Assembly (NCBI GenBank): GCA_050260055.1
Contig: JBLNBO010000005.1
Span: forward strand, 62,001 to 126,000
Direction of reading: 5' to 3'
Length of the DNA stretch: 64,000 nt
From: JBLMYQ01 sp050260055
Lineage (GTDB): Bacteria > Bacillota > Clostridia > Acetivibrionales > UBA4821
The notes beneath the pieces are model-generated. The model was not told the DNA's origin, ran no database searches, and worked only from the letters and a program-made list of their open reading frames with translations. How positions within the stretch are numbered: the first letter of the stretch is position 1; the number at the start of each line of letters is the position of its first letter. Both the position numbers and the translations under genes were made by a program. Below, in pieces: positions 33,651 to 41,490 of the stretch.

Positions 33651-34250
33651 ATGGAGTTATACTCAGCGCCAATTGCGAAGTTAATAGAAGAATTTGAAAG
33701 ATTGCCTGGGATAGGACATAAAACAGCGCAAAGATTGGCTTTTTACGTTTTAAACTCTTCAATAGAAGAGGTTGAGGGACTTTCAAACGCTTTGATTGAT
33801 GCAAGAACAAAGGTAAAATACTGCAATATCTGCAGTAACCTAAGTGATTCAGAAGTATGCCCCGTTTGCAGGGATGACAAGAGAGATCAAGGCATAATTT
33901 GTGTTGTTGAGGACCCAAAGGATGTTGTTGCAATGGAGCGGACACGCGAATTTAAGGGGATTTATCATGTGCTTCATGGGGTAATATCTCCAATGGATGG
34001 AATTGGCCCAAATGACATAAAGATAAAAGAGCTTCTTGAAAGACTAAAGGATGAAAGGGTTAAAGAGGTTATACTTGCAACAAATCCGAATGTCGAAGGG
34101 GAAGCAACGGCAATGTATATCTCCAAAATCCTAAAGCCTTTAGGGATAAAAACTACACGTATTGCTCATGGAATTCCTGTAGGAGGGAATCTTGAGTATA
34201 CTGACGAGGTCACACTTTTGAAGGCTATAGAAGGAAGAAGAGAAATATAA
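33651..34250 (+). CDS. recR: Recombination mediator RecR
   Basis: About 199 residues. Domain order is normal: helix-hairpin-helix (LPGIGHKTAQRLAFYVL, residues 18-34), a four-cysteine zinc finger (CNICSNLSDSEVCPVC, residues 57-72), a Toprim domain (ICVVEDPKDVVAMERT and EVILATNPNVEGEATAMYI) and a C-terminal Walker-B-like segment (GIPVGGNLEYTDEVTL). RecR works with RecO and RecF to load RecA at gaps. GAGG lies six bases before the ATG at 33651; an in-frame ATG two codons upstream is less well placed. Confidence 0.95.
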   Translation: MELYSAPIAKLIEEFERLPGIGHKTAQRLAFYVLNSSIEEVEGLSNALIDARTKVKYCNICSNLSDSEVCPVCRDDKRDQGIICVVEDPKDVVAMERTREFKGIYHVLHGVISPMDGIGPNDIKIKELLERLKDERVKEVILATNPNVEGEATAMYISKILKPLGIKTTRIAHGIPVGGNLEYTDEVTLLKAIEGRREI

Positions 34251-34252
34251 TT

Positions 34253-34315
34253 CAGTGTAAAGTTGAAATACAGAACGCAGAAGTCAGGAAGATGCTTTTT
34301 GGCTTCTGTGTTTTT
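34253..34315 (+). terminator. recR terminator preceded by a repeat fragment
   Basis: CAGTGTAAAGTTGA (34253-34266) is a partial dispersed-repeat copy. It is followed by ACGCAGAAGTC pairing with GGCTTCTGTGT (two G-T pairs) and then TTTTT, a plausible intrinsic terminator. Confidence 0.6.
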
Positions 34316-34344
34316 GCTATCTTTTGAATGTAGCGAATCAACTG

Positions 34345-35457
34345 CTATTTTTGTACCAAATCTTTAAGTAATTTTCCTATATCTTGACATGCATTTGGAT
34401 GTGCGAGATGTCCGCACATTTCCTTCATATGGTTATATCTTACCGGCATATCCAATACCTGATATAATATCTCTTCAATATTTTGCTTGGGATATAATCT
34501 TGCTGCAGCGCCTCCGTTTAGTAAATACCTTGCATTCTTCTCTTCCTGGCCGGGTATTGGTGATATCAGAACCATAGGAAGTTTCTTCACGAGAGCTTCG
34601 CTTATAGTCATGCCGCCTGGCTTAGAAACAAGCAAATCTGACGCAGACATGAGTTCTGGTATCTTATCAGTATATCCAAATACCTTTATTACTTTATCAA
34701 CTCGGTTTGAATACTTTCTAATTTTTTTGTAAAGCTCTTTGTTTTGACCTGCAACTACAATTAACTGTAAATCCCTTCTGCTTTCGGCAAGGCCGGTAAA
34801 AACTTCTTTAATATCGCCGAAGCCGAGACTTCCACCCATTAACAGAATGGTTGTTTTATTTGCCAGCCCGAGATTGTTTCTGGCTTCAGATTTGTTCAAG
34901 GGCTCTAAAAATTTCTTAGAAATTGGTATACCCAAAGGGAAGATTGTTTCTTCTTTAATTCCCTTAGAAATCATCTCGTATTTCATGGCAGGATGTGCGA
35001 CGATATAAGCATCAACACCATCATGAAGCCAGAATGAATGCGGGATAAAATCAGTAAGTATTGTTACAACTTTAGGATGAATGTTTGTCTGATTTTTTAA
35101 TTTAGCTACCATTTGGGAGGTAAAGGGATGCGTGCATACTATAACATCAGGAACAAACTGCCTGATTAATCTTTTTATCTTGTAGGAGATTATACGGTTA
35201 ATTATCTGGCTGACTTCGGAAATGTTTTCACCTGCTTCGGCTAAATCATAAAGCCTGCCATATAACTTTGGAGTTATTTGTACAGTACTTAAATAACCTC
35301 CGATGACAAGCTTATTTATTATTGGATTAATATATTTCAATGTATCAAGAAGAATAGTCTTTGAGCCTTCAAAAGATTCTTCAACATATGCTTTTAATGC
35401 TTCGGCTGCCTTCATGTGTCCGCCGCCTGCGGATACCGATAAAAATAAGATGTTCAT
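34345..35457 (-). CDS. MGDG-synthase-type glycosyltransferase (probable diacylglycerol glucosyltransferase)
   Basis: About 370 residues, GT28/MurG-like fold. The N-terminal domain starts MNILFLSVSAGGGHMKAAEAL, the MGDG synthase signature, followed by DLAEAG and CTHPFTSQMVAKL; the C-terminal domain has ILLMGGSLGFGDIKEV and the UDP-sugar site SKPGGMTISEAL ... PGQEEKNARYL. Firmicute homologues (UgtP/YpfP) glucosylate diacylglycerol to make glycolipids and lipoteichoic-acid anchors at the inner membrane face. GGGGG precedes the ATG ending at 35457; the frame runs 28 codons upstream without a better site. It is divergent from nadD. Confidence 0.85.
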   Translation of the reverse strand: MNILFLSVSAGGGHMKAAEALKAYVEESFEGSKTILLDTLKYINPIINKLVIGGYLSTVQITPKLYGRLYDLAEAGENISEVSQIINRIISYKIKRLIRQFVPDVIVCTHPFTSQMVAKLKNQTNIHPKVVTILTDFIPHSFWLHDGVDAYIVAHPAMKYEMISKGIKEETIFPLGIPISKKFLEPLNKSEARNNLGLANKTTILLMGGSLGFGDIKEVFTGLAESRRDLQLIVVAGQNKELYKKIRKYSNRVDKVIKVFGYTDKIPELMSASDLLVSKPGGMTISEALVKKLPMVLISPIPGQEEKNARYLLNGGAAARLYPKQNIEEILYQVLDMPVRYNHMKEMCGHLAHPNACQDIGKLLKDLVQK

Positions 35458-35608
35458 AATTCTGCCCCCGCTCGTTATTTTCTCGTTTATTATATAGTAA
35501 TACCATATTGCTGTAAACATAACTGATATGCATCTTTGCACAGAGTTTGATTAAAATATTTCAAAATGGTATACTCTTAAAAGAAAAGAAAAAGGAGACA
35601 CTCGTAAA

Positions 35609-36238
35609 ATGCATCCTCAAAAGCATAAAAGAATAGGCCTGATTGGAGGCACGTTTGATCCGGTTCATTTTGGACATCTTCTTGCGGCTGAAAGAGCCAG
35701 AGAAGAATACGGTCTAGAAAAGGTTTATTTTATTCCATCTGCAAATCCACCGCACAAAAACTACAAAGGAATGGCAGAAGCACAAAATAGGTTTGAAATG
35801 GTTGAAATAGCAATCAGGGATAACCCTTATTTTGAGATTTCTGATGCAGAATTTGTCAGGGCAGGATATTCATATACAATTGATACAGTTAACGAGTTCA
35901 TTCATTTAATAGGACAAGAATGTAAAATCTATTTTATTATTGGGACAGACAATGTCAGTGAAATAAAAACATGGAAAAATGCAGATGAGTTGATGAAAAA
36001 GGTTGAATTTATTGTAATGACACGGCCAGGAAAGTGGGAAGAAGACTTGGCTGGCAACTTAAATAAATTAAGAGAAGATGGATGCAGAATAAGTGTTGTT
36101 GAAATGCCGCTTATACATATAGAATCTACAAGTATCAGAAATAGAATAAACAATGGACTAAGTATAAGGTATATCGTACCCGAGGAAATCGAAAAATATA
36201 TTTTAAATAACAAATTATACATGGGGAGAGAAATATGA
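35609..36238 (+). CDS. nadD: Nicotinate-nucleotide adenylyltransferase
   Basis: A 209-residue nucleotidyltransferase that forms NaAD from nicotinate mononucleotide and ATP in NAD synthesis. The N-terminal GLIGGTFDPVHFGHLLAAE holds the (T/H)xGH ATP motif, and the C-terminal IESTSIRNRI is the ISSTxIR signature. It overlaps yqeK by 4 bp, and yqeK-rsfS follow as in Bacillus. GGAG precedes the ATG by ten bases. Confidence 0.95.
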   Translation: MHPQKHKRIGLIGGTFDPVHFGHLLAAERAREEYGLEKVYFIPSANPPHKNYKGMAEAQNRFEMVEIAIRDNPYFEISDAEFVRAGYSYTIDTVNEFIHLIGQECKIYFIIGTDNVSEIKTWKNADELMKKVEFIVMTRPGKWEEDLAGNLNKLREDGCRISVVEMPLIHIESTSIRNRINNGLSIRYIVPEEIEKYILNNKLYMGREI

Positions 36239-36825
36239 ATTTCGACCAAATGACCGAAAAGCTAAAGGGGATGTTAAGTAGTAAAAAATTTGAGCATTGC
36301 CTTGCCGTAAAAGATTCTGCAGTGAAACTTGCCTTTATACATAATGCAGATGTTGAAAAAGCCTCTGTGGCAGGATTACTTCATGATTGTGCTAAATGCA
36401 TGACTGAGCAGGAATTATTGAAAAAAGCCGAAGAATTTGGTATATTGTTAGATGGCATCTTAAGGAGAGAGACTGGAATGCTGCATGCTTCTATTGGAGC
36501 AGAAATTGCCAAAAGAGAATTTGAAGTAACAGATATTGATATAATAAATGCAATATTGTATCATACAACTGGCAAGGAGAGCATGAGCCTTCTGGAAAAG
36601 ATAATCTATATAGCGGATTATATTTCCGAAGATAGAAAGTTTCCAGGAATTGAGGATCTAAGAAAAGTTGTTCAGGAAGATTTGGATGCCGGGGTATTAA
36701 TGGGAATGGACTATACTATTAAACATGTCATTTCAAAAGACAGACTTATTCATCCGGAAACAATCAAAGCGAGGAATTTTCTTCTTATTGAAAATCCGAA
36801 GCTTACATACCAAAATTTATTTTAA
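36235..36825 (+). CDS. yqeK: HD-domain phosphohydrolase YqeK (probable Ap4A hydrolase)
   Basis: A 196-residue HD protein. Metal ligands are visible in FEHCLAVKDSAVKLA (His), LLHDCAKCMTEQEL (HD) and the later ILYHTTGK and ADYISEDRKFPG. Firmicute YqeK cleaves diadenosine tetraphosphate symmetrically to ADP. It is translationally coupled to nadD and 16 bp before rsfS, a conserved trio. Confidence 0.9.
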   Translation: MNFDQMTEKLKGMLSSKKFEHCLAVKDSAVKLAFIHNADVEKASVAGLLHDCAKCMTEQELLKKAEEFGILLDGILRRETGMLHASIGAEIAKREFEVTDIDIINAILYHTTGKESMSLLEKIIYIADYISEDRKFPGIEDLRKVVQEDLDAGVLMGMDYTIKHVISKDRLIHPETIKARNFLLIENPKLTYQNLF

Positions 36826-36841
36826 CTAGGAGGAGCATCAA

Positions 36842-37198
36842 TTGAATAGTACTGAAACCGTAGATGCGGTCATTTCCATATTGGAAGATAAAAAGGCGAA
36901 AGACATTAAGGTTCTAGAGGTCAAAGATGTAACACTTGTCGCTGATTACTTTGTAATCTCAAGCGGTACTTCCACTACACATATAAAGTCTCTGGCAGAT
37001 GAATTAGAAGTAAAGCTTGAAGATGAAAAAGGTATAAAAATGCACCATAGAGAAGGATATAATAGTGCCAGATGGATATTGCTGGATTATGGCGATGTTA
37101 TTGTTCATATATTCCACCAGGATGACAGAGCATATTATAATCTTGAGAAAATCTGGTCTGAAGCGAAAGATGTTATTATACAAGGAAAAACTGAATAA
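36842..37198 (+). CDS. rsfS: Ribosome silencing factor RsfS
   Basis: A 118-residue protein that binds ribosomal protein L14 and blocks subunit joining in starvation. Family motifs: VADYFVISSGTSTTHIKSLADE, GYNSARWILLDYGDVIVHIFH and a C-terminal YNLEKIWSEAK. It starts with TTG at 36842, seven bases after AGGAGG; there is no ATG compatible with the conserved N-terminus. Confidence 0.93.
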   Translation: MNSTETVDAVISILEDKKAKDIKVLEVKDVTLVADYFVISSGTSTTHIKSLADELEVKLEDEKGIKMHHREGYNSARWILLDYGDVIVHIFHQDDRAYYNLEKIWSEAKDVIIQGKTE

Positions 37199-37227
37199 TT
37201 TTATCATGTTTTCAGAGAGGAAAGTTT

Positions 37228-37629
37228 ATGTGTCAGATTCATCATCACAAAGAAACTATTAATGTGAGGGGTGTTCCAGCGGCAATTGGTCCATACTCTC
37301 AGGCTGTAATAGCGGGAGGACTCATATACACATCAGGCCAGCTCCCTATTATTTCTGAAACCGGAGAGCTTGAAAAGCCTGAAATAAAGATTCAGACTAA
37401 AAGAATTCTGGATAATATAAATATTTTGTTAAAACAAGCTGGTACCGATATGGAAAACGTGATAAAGACTACAGTCTTTCTAAAGGACTTGAACTTATTT
37501 TCTGAGTTCAACCAGGTATATGGCCAGTATTTTAAGGAACATGCACCAGCACGATCGTGTGTAGAGGTTTCACGCTTGCCGAAAGATGCACTTGTTGAAA
37601 TTGAAGCAATAGCGATAATGGAAGATTAA
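37228..37629 (+). CDS. ridA: RidA family enamine/imine deaminase
   Basis: A 133-residue RidA (YjgF/YER057c/UK114) protein that hydrolyses reactive 2-aminoacrylate-type enamines released by PLP enzymes. Motifs: AIGPYSQAVIAGGLIYTSGQLP near the N-terminus and the active-site arginine in HAPARSCVEVSRLPKDALVEIEAIA near residue 107. The last codons ATG GAA GAT TAA form half of a 52-bp palindrome, so it ends in MED like the convergent dacA product. Probably cotranscribed with rsfS, which ends 29 bp upstream. Confidence 0.93.
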   Translation: MCQIHHHKETINVRGVPAAIGPYSQAVIAGGLIYTSGQLPIISETGELEKPEIKIQTKRILDNINILLKQAGTDMENVIKTTVFLKDLNLFSEFNQVYGQYFKEHAPARSCVEVSRLPKDALVEIEAIAIMED

Positions 37630-37667
37630 AAAAAAGCACCTAGGTGCTTTTTTTTAATCTTCCATTA
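37616..37667. terminator. Bidirectional terminator: 52-bp perfect palindrome
   Basis: Centred between 37641 and 37642, the two 26-bp arms are exactly complementary and include AAAAAAAAGCACC / GGTGCTTTTTTTT. Both arms extend into the coding ends of the convergent genes ridA and dacA. Confidence 0.9.
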
Positions 37668-38976
37668 ATCTATCTATCTTCATACCTCTGGACTTTTCCT
37701 GAGAATCGCGTTTTAAAGGTTTTATTCTCCTGCGGCTTAATTTCATCCAGACAATCATCATAAGCATTAATATTAATAATGCGGTTACGGCAACAATAAT
37801 TATAACAACAAGAATTTTAAAGATTATATTAATAAAAGCAAAAGGTTTATACTCTTCTACATCATTCAAAGCAACAATATCTGTACCCCCAATAACCTTT
37901 CCATCTATTAAATATTCAACGTAACCCACAACATCATTTTTGCGAACAGGAGCTTTAATCTCATCCCTATTTATAACCTCATTTATAGTATAATAATCTT
38001 CTGAATCAATAGGGGTAAGAAAAGATACTGCTGACAGAGCCCCAGCCTGCAATTGCGCTTCTTTTTTTGCACCCTTTATTGAAAACTGCTTAATCAGGCC
38101 TCCTTTTTTTACTGCCTCAGTAATTTTATAATTTTTAAAAGCATAATCGAATAATTTAATCGAATCAGTATAGTTCTGGAGCTTTCCACTGCCGACTTTT
38201 GAATTCATGGATACTGTAATAAGCTCTATGCCATTCTTTGAAGCACTTGCAATGAGCGTATGACCGGCTTTTACTGTATAACCGGTTTTAACTCCTGTTG
38301 CATATTCATAATAGTTTTCATTTGATTGATTTATAAGCTTATTACTATTCAAGAAAAACTTATCAGTCTTAGGATATTTATTCGTAGGCGGCATATTATA
38401 TTTTACTGTTGATACTATTTCTCTGAACTTTGGAATTGTCATTGCCTGCCTTGCAATTAAAGACATATCATGAGCCGTTGTATAATGATTATCATTATGA
38501 AGGCCATTTGGTGTAACAAAATGAGTATTTATCGCTCCTAATTCATTGGCACGAGCATTCATTAGATTAGCGAAGTTTTCAGCTGAGCCGGAGATATGCT
38601 CTGCAAGAATATTTGCGGCTTCATTTGCGGAATTAAGAAGGAGCGCATATAAAAGTTGTTCTACTGTAAGTACCTCATCAGGTTGAAAACTTGCGGTGCT
38701 GCTGCCGGGTTCGATTGAAAAAACTGCATTTTTACTTGCAATTACCTTATCGTCAAGTTTGCATTTTTCTAAAGTGATAAGAGCTGTCATAACCTTTGTT
38801 ATACTTGCTGGATATAACTTCTGATTGGAGTTCTTTTCGTATAGGATTTGTCCTGTCTTACTATCAATTAAAATTATTGAAGGAGAATCTACAACTGGTA
38901 ATGTTTCTTCAGCGTGGACGTAAGCGCTAAATAGAATTAAAAATACTGTAAAAAATATTATGAATTTCCTACGCAT
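37654..38976 (-). CDS. dacA: D-alanyl-D-alanine carboxypeptidase (PBP5/DacF type)
   Basis: A 440-residue penicillin-binding protein that trims the terminal D-Ala of peptidoglycan stem peptides. Signal peptide at residues 1-22; catalytic SxxK in YPASITKVMTALI (serine about 59), SxN in SANEAANILAEH and KTG in GVKTGYTVKAGH near 229. A beta-rich PBP5 C-terminal domain spans about 290-375, then a transmembrane helix (about 382-412) rather than the usual amphipathic anchor, and a basic cytoplasmic tail ending MED. GGAGG precedes the ATG. Sporulation-specific use is possible but not shown. Confidence 0.92.
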   Translation of the reverse strand: MRRKFIIFFTVFLILFSAYVHAEETLPVVDSPSIILIDSKTGQILYEKNSNQKLYPASITKVMTALITLEKCKLDDKVIASKNAVFSIEPGSSTASFQPDEVLTVEQLLYALLLNSANEAANILAEHISGSAENFANLMNARANELGAINTHFVTPNGLHNDNHYTTAHDMSLIARQAMTIPKFREIVSTVKYNMPPTNKYPKTDKFFLNSNKLINQSNENYYEYATGVKTGYTVKAGHTLIASASKNGIELITVSMNSKVGSGKLQNYTDSIKLFDYAFKNYKITEAVKKGGLIKQFSIKGAKKEAQLQAGALSAVSFLTPIDSEDYYTINEVINRDEIKAPVRKNDVVGYVEYLIDGKVIGGTDIVALNDVEEYKPFAFINIIFKILVVIIIVAVTALLILMLMMIVWMKLSRRRIKPLKRDSQEKSRGMKIDRLMED

Positions 38977-39233
38977 TGTAACCTCCGGAAGTTTTATTAA
39001 ATGACTTTTAAAAACTTAATTATAATGATATAATAAATTAGTGCACAAAATCCAGTAATTTTTTCAGATAACTAAAAATAGGACTACAGTACCACTAACG
39101 GCTATTATTTTAATATTCTGTCCAGTAAAGTTCAATTTTTTTCGACTTTAAAAAAATTTAATATATTTATTTTTTGCTAATTGTTAAAGAAGTAGTATTT
39201 TTGTTTTTTAAAAATATTTACCAGGGGTATGCC

Positions 39234-39611
39234 ATGAATATTTTAATTGTGGATGATTCCAAGTTTATGAGGACTATTTTAAGGTCTATGCTTAGCGATA
39301 TGGGGTTTCTTGATATATATGAAGCCACCAATGGCTGGGAAGCTATTAGAAAGACCTACATAGTAAATCCCGAGTTGATTTTTATGAATCTTGTCATGCC
39401 TGAGATGGACGGGTTCGAAGCTTCTAAACAGATACTGGAATGTTTTAACGATGCCAAAATAATTATAGTTACTTCGGATAAGTATTCCGAAATTGAGAAA
39501 AGGATGGAAGGAATAAAAATGTATGATTTCATAAGCCTTCCTATTGAAGAAGAAAAGCTTAGAACAATAATGATTGAATGCGAGGAAGGTCTGGAACAAG
39601 TTCAATTATAA
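39234..39611 (+). CDS. Receiver-domain protein lacking the phospho-acceptor aspartate
   Basis: A 125-residue single CheY-like domain. The acidic pocket IVDDSKFMR is intact, but the segment that normally reads MD-x-x-MP reads FMNLVMPEMDG: the phosphorylation aspartate is Asn52 (codon AAT). The conserved lysine of the KP motif is also lost (ISLPIEEE). The threonine/serine switch (IVTSDK) remains. Such pseudo-receivers act without phosphorylation, usually by protein binding. AGGGG lies before the ATG at 39234; the upstream in-frame extension has no ribosome site. No histidine kinase is adjacent. Confidence 0.8.
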   Translation: MNILIVDDSKFMRTILRSMLSDMGFLDIYEATNGWEAIRKTYIVNPELIFMNLVMPEMDGFEASKQILECFNDAKIIIVTSDKYSEIEKRMEGIKMYDFISLPIEEEKLRTIMIECEEGLEQVQL

Positions 39612-39626
39612 AATCTGTTGTTATTC

Positions 39627-39688
39627 AAAGGTGTATTTTTTAGTCCCGAAAAGCTATTTATGCTTTTTGGATTAAAAAATACACCTTT
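39627..39688 (+). terminator. Large hairpin after the receiver gene
   Basis: AAAGGTGTATTTTTTAGTCC (39627-39646) and its complement at 39669-39688 form a 20-bp stem with one mismatch around a 22-base loop. No long T-run follows. Confidence 0.55.
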
Positions 39689-39759
39689 TATATTATCCAT
39701 CGAAAAAAATAAAAAAAATAATATATTCTATTTGTATCTTTTTTTCAGGAGTAAGAAAC

Positions 39760-40497
39760 ATGAATATTTCAAGAAAAAATATTATCATTGCTGCAATAAT
39801 CTTATTATTGGTTATAGTTTCAGCTGGTTATGGAATTTTTAAAAATACCAGCTCAAATCAGATTGTTGTAGAAACAGAAGACCCAATGAAGAAAGGCAGT
39901 ACTAATTTAACAGAAGAAGACAATGGTGTTAAGGAAGGGCAAAATGCAGATATTTTTTTTATACATGTGATAGGAGCGGTAAATAATCCTGGCCTTGTGA
40001 AAATTCCTTTAGGTTCAAGAATATCTGATGCTTTACAGGCTGCTGGAGGCGTCAAGACTGATGCAGATTTAGAGATGGTGAATATTGCTTACAAGCTTGA
40101 AGATGGACAACAGGTTTATATACCATCTAAAGCCGAAGTAAAAGGAATTAAAACATCAGGCAAAAATAATACGAAAATATCTTCAAACAATCTGAAAAAG
40201 CCTGTTTTAGGAACAAATTCCACAGATTCATCTGGAGTAAAAACAGTTTCAAATACTGCTGGGGGAGTAAAAGATGACCAATTAAATGATGCTATCAGTA
40301 ATAAGGGCTGTGTGAATATCAATACGGCAGGTATTGCAGAGCTTGATACTCTGCCGGGCATAGGGCCTTCAACTGCACAGAAGATAATAGATTATAGAAG
40401 TATCAGCGGTAGATTCAAGTCTACGCAAGATATCATGAAGGTTAAAGGAATAGGAAAGACAAAATACGAAAAGCTTAAGAACAATATAAGTATATAA
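39760..40497 (+). CDS. comEA: ComEA-type DNA-binding protein
   Basis: A 245-residue membrane-anchored protein: an N-terminal transmembrane helix (residues 7-27), a SLBB domain (about 65-125; VIGAVNNPGLVKIPLGSRISDALQAAGG), a low-complexity serine/lysine linker and a C-terminal double helix-hairpin-helix (NINTAGIAELDTLPGIGPSTAQKIIDYR ... IMKVKGIGKTKYEKL). ComEA binds incoming DNA outside the membrane in competence. comEB and comEC, its usual partners, are absent here, so competence is not established; orphan ComEA-like proteins are common in Clostridia. Confidence 0.88.
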   Translation: MNISRKNIIIAAIILLLVIVSAGYGIFKNTSSNQIVVETEDPMKKGSTNLTEEDNGVKEGQNADIFFIHVIGAVNNPGLVKIPLGSRISDALQAAGGVKTDADLEMVNIAYKLEDGQQVYIPSKAEVKGIKTSGKNNTKISSNNLKKPVLGTNSTDSSGVKTVSNTAGGVKDDQLNDAISNKGCVNINTAGIAELDTLPGIGPSTAQKIIDYRSISGRFKSTQDIMKVKGIGKTKYEKLKNNISI

Positions 40498-40532
40498 GAA
40501 GCTGCAACGCTAATAAAACAAAGCAAGGCGAA

Positions 40533-41078
40533 TCATGTCTTTATTATGCAGATACTTATGAAAGTAAAATATACTAAATAGGATGAAGTAGTAAGAATTA
40601 TGCCTTTATAAATGTTTATATTAAATTCGCGGCATAATGCTGTATGGTTATAAAGAAGAGTAAACATAAATGATGCAAGAATAAAAGGAATAGCAGCCAT
40701 TGGAGTTGCCAGAAGCCACAATGAACCGCAGATTAATAACAATGCTGAAATACTTGCAGGTTTACTTATTATCAAAGCAATATCAAGGAAAGAAAGATCT
40801 TTCTCGCATATAAGCTCCGCAAAGCCCTGATATAATATGCTTAAAACAATAAATTGAATAAAAACAAATAAAGAAACCTTTATAAATACTTCACATAATG
40901 TAAGAATATTTATTTTATTATTTATTCCTAAAATCCTTTGTAAAAGGATCAAGGTGTATGAATCTAATAATGGCAGAATTTTAAAGATTAGTGCTGATAC
41001 TAATATTCCTGTAGAAAATGACTGCAAAAAAATAGGCCATAGCATTTCTTTTGAAACTCTTCTTATACTAATAACCAT
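40533..41078 (-). CDS. Membrane protein of unknown function
   Basis: A 181-residue protein with five hydrophobic helices (about residues 15-36, 62-85, 100-118, 120-142 and 155-178) and a basic N-terminus. I do not recognise the family. Hydropathy and the short basic loops recall small Yip1-like membrane proteins, but no diagnostic motif is present. It is convergent with comEA at a distance of 35 bp and lies in no clear operon. TAGGAGG precedes the ATG by about seven bases. Confidence 0.55.
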   Translation of the reverse strand: MVISIRRVSKEMLWPIFLQSFSTGILVSALIFKILPLLDSYTLILLQRILGINNKINILTLCEVFIKVSLFVFIQFIVLSILYQGFAELICEKDLSFLDIALIISKPASISALLLICGSLWLLATPMAAIPFILASFMFTLLYNHTALCREFNINIYKGIILTTSSYLVYFTFISICIIKT

Positions 41079-41490
41079 ACATGCCTCCTAAGACTCACCC
41101 CATATTCCCAATCGATAAAGATGATTATAATAGGTTTTTTTTCGAAAAAAGAAAGGGCGGTTGTTTCTTTCTTTTAGGAATAAGAACTATTAAATTATTA
41201 TTAACTTGAAAGGTAAACTAGACCAAAAAAATGATTTAAACAGAAAATAATTAAAAACAGACAAAAAATAATAGTATTTTTAAATTATGGCTTCTTATCG
41301 TCTTGCAAAGTCTATTTTAGTTTAATAAAATCAATATCACACAATTTTTTTTTCATACATATAGACACAATATTTTGTTTATAATATAATATAAATAACA
41401 AAATATTGTTATAGGAGCTCCCGCACAATATTTTTTTTATCTTCAAAACTAGATACATATCACTAACTTAAAGAATGGGGGAACAAAAAA
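41079..41490. other. nrdD upstream region
   Basis: A 412-bp gap between divergent genes. It contains an imperfect AAAGAAAG/CTTTCTTT hairpin near 41145-41177, very A+T-rich DNA, and the nrd promoter with two NrdR boxes. No small ORF with a ribosome site was found. Confidence 0.5.
41362..41412 (+). promoter_or_regulatory. nrdDG promoter with paired NrdR boxes
   Basis: ACACAATATTTTGTTT (41365-41380) and AACAAAATATTGTTAT (41397-41412) both fit the 16-bp palindromic NrdR box and are 32 bp apart centre to centre, three helical turns, the spacing NrdR needs. They flank a promoter, TAGACA (41362-41367), 17 bp, TATAAT (41385-41390). NrdR is the zinc-finger/ATP-cone repressor of ribonucleotide reductases; its gene is not in the window. 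Confidence 0.75.
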
